Origin: Dasypus novemcinctus
Lineage: Eukaryota; Chordata; Mammalia; Cingulata; Dasypodidae
Assembly: GCF_030445035.2 (NCBI RefSeq)
Contig: NC_080673.1
Coordinates: 186,353,216-186,417,215 of the forward strand
Direction of reading: 5' to 3'
DNA length: 64,000 nucleotides
A program made the position numbers and the translations under genes. The notes beneath the pieces are model-generated. The model was not told the origin of the DNA. It saw nothing but the letters and a program-made list of their open reading frames with translations, and ran no database searches. Below, piece by piece: positions 58,425 through 64,000 of the stretch. Each line of letters opens with the position of its first letter. The first letter of the stretch is position 1.

Positions 58425-58600
58425 TGAGTTGTTTAACATGGTAGCCACTAGGCATGTGGGGCTACTTACATTCGAATTTAAATGAAATGAATAAAAAATT
58501 CAGTTCCTAACTCATATTTGCTACATTTCCAGTACTAAATAGCCACAAGTGACCACCATAATGGATGGTGCAGATCTGGGACTTCCGTTTAGCACTGGAT
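58425..58600. mobile_element. hAT-type MITE
   Basis: catggtagccactaggcatg, tggggctacttacattcgaa, aaaaattcagttcctaactc and agtactaaatagccacaagt belong to the same hAT-Charlie MITE as 56255. Confidence 0.7.
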
Positions 58601-59799
58601 ACTGTTGGGTATACATGGTTGAATCTCAAAAAAATGTTGGTCAAATGAAGTGATATTCACATTTTATGCAAAGTTTATGTATGGCAATGGAGGCCATTTA
58701 TGTACTACTGAGGAGGTTCTAGTCAGATATAATAAACAGATTCCTGAGAACTGGTCCCTCAAATGTTTTAGGGCAGTACACAGGCAGGACTGCCCTTAGA
58801 CCCAGGCAAGAAAAATCCTGCCCTGCCCTGGCTCTGGCTCTCCAGGCCAAGCAGTGAAAAAAATTCCCAGGGCCAAAGGGATCTGTTAAAGTCTATGCTC
58901 TCTTCCAACTTCTAGACCATGCCCAAAGTACCCTGGAATTTCTTGGCAGAATGTTCCTAACGTCACTTTCAGGACCTGAGCATTCCTCTTCCCAAAATCT
59001 GTCCTCCTAAGGAAGAACCAATCAGGTCCTGTGCTCAGCAAGCCTTGAGGGGTGGGTGAGCAAGGGGTGGATCTCTGAAGGTGTGAACAGGGCTTGGTTA
59101 AGTGGGCTGGGGTTTTCACACACAGCAACCGAAAGCTCCTCTCCTTCCCGGGCTGGGCACAGGAAGCAAAGGCGTGGTGGCCCACATAGGCCAAGGGCCT
59201 GGATCTCCCTTTCTCCTCCCTGCCATGTTTTAGGGTGGACCATCAAGGTATATGAGAATGCTGTATACAAATCTAATGTCCCAGGTTGTTAGTAAGGCAT
59301 AGGCCTCAAGGTAAGAGAATAGAGCTTATTTTATTTAATCTGTTAGCTTGATATAGTATTTCTAAGTATTTAGACATATGGCATGTGAGCCCAGGGTTTG
59401 CAAATGCTAGACTGGGGCTGAGGCTTTAAGGTATAAAAGAATCAATTCAGTTGGGTGTTCCTGGCTAGTTTGTTCATTATAGCTCTAAGTGGTTAACACA
59501 TGAGGTATCTTGGGATGCCAGGGAAAATTTCTTTCAAAAGGCTGCCATTCAGCAAGTCCCTGAAGCATGCATCGCAGGAACCATAGCTGAAGGAGCTGGA
59601 GGCCAGGCACAGCCGCGGGGAGTTCACGTTCTCGGAGAAGAACCTGTTTCCTACTCTGGAATATTTGGGACAAACGAAACCAGCATGTGGCAAGAAAAAA
59701 CATCCCATCTGGGTAGGGAGGTGGGAAGACAGTCCTTTTCTAGACTGTTGGTGAAGGAAATTCAATCTTGTTCTTCTCCCTCACTCCGTTCCCCCGAGC
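58601..59799. other. Unique sequence upstream of ADGRA3 promoter
   Basis: No repeat recognised. GC content rises in steps (about 58770-59230 and again at 59560-59660, with cagccgcggggagttcacg). It may hold regulatory sequence but no site can be named with confidence. Confidence 0.4.
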
Positions 59800-60167
59800 A
59801 GGGCTCCTACTGAGGAAGAGAGAGGCCCCCAGAGGCGCGCTTTGTCGCGAGGGCGGCGGGGCGGAAGGAGGAAAGCAAGCGGGAGAGTAATCACCGCGGA
59901 GTTGGACTAGAAGTTTCTGCCGACCCCTCTCCCTCGTGACCGTCCGCCCGCGGGTCCCTACGCGCCTCCAACGGGCGCCCACGGGGTCGGGCGGGCGGCG
60001 AAGGTCCCGCGAGCGCGCGCCTCCTCTCCGGAGCCCCGGACCGCGGGAGTTGAGGCGACAGGACTGGAGCGGGAGGAGGAGAGACAGGAGGGGAAGGGGC
60101 GGGGGCGGCCTGCGGCGGGCGGGGAGGAGCTGCCGCGGGCAGTGGCCGGGGGAGGGGGCGGCGGCGA

Positions 60168-60206
60168 AGGAGGAGGAGGAGGAGGAGGAGGAGGAGGAGG
60201 AGGAGG
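60168..60206 (+). repeat. (AGG)13 trinucleotide repeat in promoter or 5' leader
   Basis: Thirteen uninterrupted AGG units lie about 255 bp upstream of the ADGRA3 start codon. Upstream of the array comes ggccgggggagggggcgg, so the + strand is a long G-rich stretch able to form G-quadruplexes in DNA, or in RNA if transcribed. Pure arrays of this length are usually length-variable between individuals. The array also creates the poly-Pro and poly-Ser runs seen when the opposite strand is translated; those are not proteins. Confidence 0.95.
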
Positions 60207-60304
60207 CGGCGCTCCCGCCGGGCGGTAGAGCGGCGCTGGGCCCCGCGCGGCCGTGACCCCGCTGCTGCCCGGAGGCCGAGCGCGGCTGCCGCGCACAAAG
60301 GAGC

Positions 60305-60409
60305 ATGTCGGCGCCGAGGACCGCCAGTCCTCCGGCCGCCACGAGGCCCCGGGCGCCGGCGCGCCCGCCGCGCGCCCCTGCCCACCTGCGCGCCGGGGCG
60401 GCCCGCTAG
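60305..60409 (+). other. Candidate upstream ORF in ADGRA3 5' leader (34 codons)
   Basis: An ATG at 60305 with A at -3 but T at +4 (moderate context) opens a 34-codon frame that closes at TAG 60407-60409, 51 bases before the main ATG. It is rich in Pro, Ala and Arg, as expected from GC-rich DNA. If transcription starts upstream of 60305, ribosomes would meet this ATG first and the frame could damp ADGRA3 translation. Neither its use nor its conservation can be judged here. Confidence 0.4.
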
Positions 60410-60460
60410 GCCCGCGCGCCGCAGCTCGGCCCGCAGGCCCCGGCCGGCCCGCCCGGCAGC

Positions 60461-60714
60461 ATGGAGCCGCCCGGGAGCCGGCAGGGCCGTGCGCCGCCGC
60501 CGCTGCTACTGCGGCTGCTGCTGCGGCTGGCGCTGCTCGCGTTGCTGGGAGGCGGTGGCGGCGCCGCGGCGCTGCCCGCGGGCTGCAAGCACGACGGGCG
60601 GCCCCGAGGCGCTGGCAGGGTTGCGGGCGCCGCCGAGGGGAAGGTGGTGTGCAGCAGCCTGGAGCTCGCGCAGGTCCTGCCCCCGGACACGCTGCCCAAC
60701 CGCACAGTCACCCT
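60461..60714 (+). CDS. ADGRA3: ADGRA3 (GPR125) coding exon 1, signal peptide and start of LRR cap
   Basis: First coding exon of adhesion G-protein-coupled receptor A3, an orphan seven-pass plasma-membrane receptor whose ectodomain carries leucine-rich repeats, an Ig-like domain and a hormone-receptor-like domain. The exon gives 84 whole codons plus two bases (phase 2 intron). Residues 1-10 are a short polar N-end, about 14-29 a Leu-rich signal-peptide core, then a Gly/Ala run and a likely cleavage region near LPAG (38-41). Cys42 and Cys64 fit the N-terminal LRR cap, and NRT at 80-82 is an N-glycosylation sequon. The part KVVCSSLELAQVLPPDTLPN is essentially the known mammalian ADGRA3 sequence. 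The start is set by family agreement and a strong context (A at -3, G at +4). Reading on without splicing meets TGA at 60716, so splicing at 60715 is required. Later exons lie outside the window. Confidence 0.95.
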
Positions 60715-60720
60715 GTGAGT
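60715..60720 (+). other. ADGRA3: ADGRA3 intron 1 splice donor
   Basis: GTGAGT directly follows the ACCCT that ends exon 1 and matches the consensus 5' splice site. Using it keeps the reading frame after the sequon NRT and removes the in-frame TGA contained in the donor itself. Confidence 0.9.
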
Positions 60721-62499
60721 AGCTCGCGGGGCGCAGCCATGTCCCCCCGCCCGGTGTCCCCGCTCCGGGCTCTTTCTCTTGGCGCCCGCCGCTCTCCGCG
60801 CAGTTTTGGAGCGGGGTCCCACCGGCACCCAGGAGCCTTTGTGTGCAAGGCGTGGCGGGCTGGGGGGTCGTGCTCATGGTCGCCCTCGGCTTGCTTGGCC
60901 TGAGCGCGGTTCGGGGGAAGGCCAGCGGATCTGCCTCCGAGCTGCCTCCCGGCCCCGCTAGTTTGCGGAGTAAAAGTTTTAACGAGTTGGGGCGCGCCGG
61001 GCGCAGTCACGGACACTTCTGTCGTCGCGCGGTGCCACGTGAGGATGCAAGTAAACACGCAGTCAGTAGAATTAAACCTCATTCATCTGGCCTTGGGCGC
61101 CTGGAAAACAGAAGTTCTGGTCCTTCAGCTTCTGTGCAAAATGAGTTGCATTTGTGATAGCAGAATATGCAGAATATTACAACTATAAGTAGTTACAGAT
61201 ACAAGGACTTTGAATGGCTCAATGTATGATCCCCAGGCTTTGAGACTATTCCCTTTGCTATCTTAGTTATATTACATTTAAAGAGCACCTTTTTAAAATT
61301 CGGTTGTTTTTAAGGACTAGAAACTTGGAGCTGAAGTCCTGCACCATCCAGTCCCATTCCGAGTGTAAAAATTCCGGAATTGAAAACCCGGGGTTTGTTG
61401 AGCCTTCCAACTCGAGGGAACTTTTGATTCTTAGATTGAATTTAAACCTGGAGGGAAAGGTTTTGTTCTCCTAACTTACTTTGCTAGAATTCACGTTCTA
61501 GTTTTTGTAAGGGTAGTTTTGCCAATTTTAGCTGAATAGTTGGGTCCCAATGTCTCTTGGTTTTATTTTCTGAACGATAACTTGGTTTGGAAAGGTTAAG
61601 AGTCAGTGTTACTAATGAATATTTTGTGTAAATGAAATTTGAGTCTCCTGGCTCTGAGCTCCTCCATGTTGGTTTGGTTGGTTTCCTAAAAAAGAATCGA
61701 GGATGCCGCTGTAAAAACATGAAGGTGAGGGCACCAGCACGACCTATGAAACAACCCAAAATACACTTTTTAATTTAACCCAAATTAAATGAGAGGATAT
61801 CTGCAAGACTGGTAAAGATGTCTTTAACACCTTTGTGTGTTCTTTCTTAACGTCTGCGTTAAGAAATGCTTAACACAGGAACGCTGCATTGTGTGTTTTT
61901 GTGTTTATGGAGACATGAAGATGGTTAAAATGGTTTTTGTTTTGCTTGACTCCTGTATCAACACTTTGCAATTTGGTGGTGGCAGCAGTTGTATATTCTT
62001 TTAGCCAGATTCTTTGAAGTGGAAATTTGGGTATGGGAATCAAGGTTTAATTATAGTTTGGATTCAGGTCTAGAAAACTCCAGTGTTGGGAAATGCCCCA
62101 TATTGCTCTGTAGGAGTTAGTCCTCCTACTGGGATGCTATAAACGTTTGGGTTCTGGATCAGTGGCACTTAAGTTGATTCAGGTTTACATCCTTTTTTCC
62201 TGAAATGTCAGCAGTTGGGTTAGATCAACTACTTGTAAATAAGCAGTGTTACTTTGCAGGAAAGAATAGATGATGCTTTTGGAAAGTTGCTTTTAGGCAC
62301 ATTACCAGTAAAATATTTTATTGCAGTTTTCACGAACTACTTTACCAAAATATAAGTGCAATTAACATGTCATCTTAATCCTTTTTTGTTTTTGGGAAAT
62401 TTACTTAGTGAATGGGAAGAAATTGTAATTTATTTAAGGTATTATAAGCTAATGTTCTGGATGAAGTTAATTCAAGATATATCAGGTCTGATAGAGGGT

Positions 62500-62625
62500 C
62501 TTATAGTCCAGCCCCCTTATTTTAATAGGGGAGGAATCAGAGGCTCCCTGTGGATAAGTGACTTGCCCACGTTTTCATAGGGAGTTAGCTGTGGGGCCCT
62601 TGTCCCAGACCCCTGTTCCACAATT
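62500..62625 (-). repeat. MIR-like SINE fragment
   Basis: Read on the + strand it follows the antisense MIR core: a run about draining to ...gaggaatcagaggctccc, then gtgacttgcccacg and a gtggggccc stretch. Old and diverged. Confidence 0.5.
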
Positions 62626-62871
62626 TAGATGCTTCATCTTACCTCCCTGCCTTCATCTTTCTTCTTAGTTCAGCAGTTTTGTTGAGGGATTCCTAGGTGG
62701 CAGATAGCATGCTGAGGTTTGGAATATAAGAAAGTTAAAGGTATTTGGGGATTAAGGTGCACGAATGAAAAGTCTCAGAACGTATGGTAAATACAGTATG
62801 GTAAAGACAGGGGTGGAAAGAACCTAGAGAGGCAACCCACCGTTTGGGGACATGTTTGGGGAGATCAAGGA

Positions 62872-63049
62872 TCTGAGGTGGGCTTCCTGATCTGATTTGG
62901 GAATGATGAAAAATTTGAGGAGATGGCTAGTGGGAGGTTGCAGGTACCCCAGCCAGAGTATCTGAGGTGGGCTTCCTGATCTGATTTGGGAATGATGAAA
63001 AATGTGAGGAGATGGCTAGTGGGAGGTTGCAGGTACCCCAGCCAGAGTA
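62872..63049 (+). repeat. 89-bp tandem duplication in intron 1
   Basis: Two adjacent 89-bp copies (62872-62960 and 62961-63049), each starting tctgaggtgggc and ending gccagagta. I see one difference, aaattt against aaatgt. Such near-identity in an intron implies a recent local duplication or an assembly error. The unit matches no repeat family I know. Confidence 0.95.
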
Positions 63050-63784
63050 TGGACTTTGTGAAGACAGTGCCGGATGGGATGCTGGGCAGTTGGCATTGCT
63101 GGAAGGTGTTGAGGTTTTATTCTTGAGGTGTGGCCAAGAGTTTTCAGCTGAGATGTTATGTAGCTACAGCACAGAATTATTGCTGGGAATTGGGAAGATG
63201 GCAAGGATAAGATACCTTCTTTTTTTTTTTTTTAATGAAAAAATAAGGCTATTTCTATTTAGTGGATGACTGGACTTCAACGTAGCCCAAAGCTTAGACC
63301 CTTCAAAGTCTTAGCAAACTATACTGATTAACGTGGATTGGGAGGGAGTCTGGCAGGAATCCTTGGTTAGACCCCACTTGTTTCCTGAGTCTTATGTAGC
63401 GTTTTGTTACAAAGGATTGAATTATACTTATTTTTAACATGTAAATTGAATCACAGTTTACCTGTGTGATGATGTTTTTGTTGGAAACATAAGTTATTTA
63501 CTATATTCCTATTTCTCATGTGATTTGTTGCTTAATACAACATATTGCTTCAGTCTTCAAAATTTACCCCTGCTTTTTCACTTATTAGTGTTTTCCTGAT
63601 GATGCCACATGGTGATTCTGGACATAGGTTTTTGCTTTGGTTTTGCTTTTAAAGATTTGCCAAATAGTTTAGGGACAAATTCCAGATTTTTCTCAATGCT
63701 TAACAAATGGAAACAGTGCCTGAGTTTTGGGTTTTACTTTCTAAAATGTTATGTTTGTTATCAAATAACTAGTTGTATGTCTCT

Positions 63785-63960
63785 GTTGTGCCCAGCTCGG
63801 TACCAAGTACATGAAAAGGAATGTTTATATTGTCCTGAAACTTAAACCTACTTGGGGAGAAACGATTTGCAAAATAGGAACCAGACATTTAGGAAACAAT
63901 TACAGAATGTCTGTAATTAAATAATAAATCCTGCACTGCAGACTGTTCAGATGCTTTAGA
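63785..63960 (-). repeat. Possible L2 3' fragment
   Basis: The string of a 'gtgcccagctcggtaccaag' start, then actt...ggggagaaacgattt and a run of ...aataata resembles the antisense L2 3' region. The match is weak. Confidence 0.3.
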
Positions 63961-64000
63961 AAGCCTGGAAAGGGGAAATCCATGTGGCTTTGGAATGGTT

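Larger units (their letters stand above)
59800..61040 (+). promoter_or_regulatory. ADGRA3: CpG-island promoter of ADGRA3
   Basis: Base composition changes sharply from the AT-rich flank to dense CG dinucleotides at about 59.8 kb and back at about 61.0 kb. The block covers the presumed core promoter, the 5' leader, exon 1 and the start of intron 1. It has GC-box (Sp1-like) motifs such as ggggcggggg at 60097 and an ETS-like gcggaag at 59861. I see no TATA box at a useful distance from the start codon, which fits a dispersed CpG-type promoter. The start of transcription cannot be fixed from sequence alone. Divergent transcription to the left is possible but nothing here proves it. Confidence 0.85.
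60715..64000 (+). other. ADGRA3: ADGRA3 intron 1 (5' part)
   Basis: Starts at the donor after exon 1 and extends past the window edge. The first ~320 bp are still CpG-rich, then the composition falls to ordinary AT-rich intron. It is poor in young repeats compared with the intergenic side: I see no DAS SINE and no MaLR LTR here, only a MIR-like piece, a possible L2 piece, a poly-T run near 63220 and an 89-bp tandem duplication. No second exon is recognisable before 64000. Confidence 0.8.

Noticed and set aside
59430..59440. TATA-like tataaaag upstream of the CpG island
   Set aside because: It lies about 1 kb from the start codon in AT-rich DNA with no linked exon.
59740..60342. 200-codon minus-strand ORF across the CpG island
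   Set aside because: Made of Arg/Pro/Ser runs produced by GC-rich DNA and the AGG repeat; no domain, and it lies antisense to the ADGRA3 promoter.
60253..60903. 216-codon + strand frame overlapping exon 1
   Set aside because: It begins at a non-ATG codon in another frame than ADGRA3, runs through the splice donor into the intron and is Ala/Arg/Gly-rich from base composition.
1..64000. CRISPR array, operon or phage-like module
   Set aside because: The direct repeats found are SINE, LTR, satellite or L1 repeats of a mammalian genome; no spacer-repeat pattern or clustered genes exist.

Overview
The window is nuclear DNA from a placental mammal, most likely an armadillo (Xenarthra, probably Dasypus). 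The main clue is about a dozen copies of long tRNA-headed SINEs of the DAS type, a family I know only from armadillo, together with armadillo-like L1 3' ends and many MaLR-type LTRs. Older layers shared by all placentals (MIR, L2, MLT1, hAT MITEs) lie underneath. There is no prokaryotic or organellar gene organisation.

Only one gene is supported. At the right end (about 59.8-61.0 kb) a CpG island holds the promoter, 5' leader and first coding exon of ADGRA3 (GPR125), an orphan adhesion G-protein-coupled receptor, on the + strand. The exon encodes the start methionine, the signal peptide and the first part of the N-terminal leucine-rich-repeat cap. It ends at a GTGAGT splice donor (60715), and intron 1 runs off the window. 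Everything left of about 59.8 kb is intergenic.

Layout: 0-1 kb, old L1 split by an MLT1-like LTR. 1.8-2.5 kb, solo LTR. 3.7-5.2 kb, MLT1 end, old L1 3' end and a DAS SINE. 7.7-10.1 kb, antisense L1 split by an ERV1-like LTR and a SINE. 11.1-15.1 kb, MaLR pieces and an ORF1-only (HAL1-type) L1 split by an LTR that itself carries a hAT MITE. 15.1-20.8 kb, an L1 piece followed by two MaLR elements in opposite orientation. 21.4-25.6 kb, LTRs, a three-deep nest and a cluster of tRNA-headed SINEs. 26-30.2 kb, L2, MIR, L1 3' end and MLT1. 32.2-33.8 kb, L1 with a SINE. 34.1-34.5 kb, MIR and hAT. 38.1-42.3 kb, an antisense L1 with both ends but little ORF2. 42.3-46.4 kb, a decayed class I retroviral pol relic (minus strand) broken by L1 and LTR insertions. 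47.5-58.6 kb, SINEs, L2, MIR, hAT and one more LTR. 58.6-64 kb, ADGRA3 promoter, exon 1 and intron 1.

Nearly all short ORFs in the window are chance ORFs or translated repeats. I found no undescribed multi-gene system. The points of interest are the nested retroelement structures, the SINE and LTR subfamilies, and the features of the ADGRA3 5' end. Repeat family names rest on recognition by eye, and boundaries without a stated target-site duplication are approximate.
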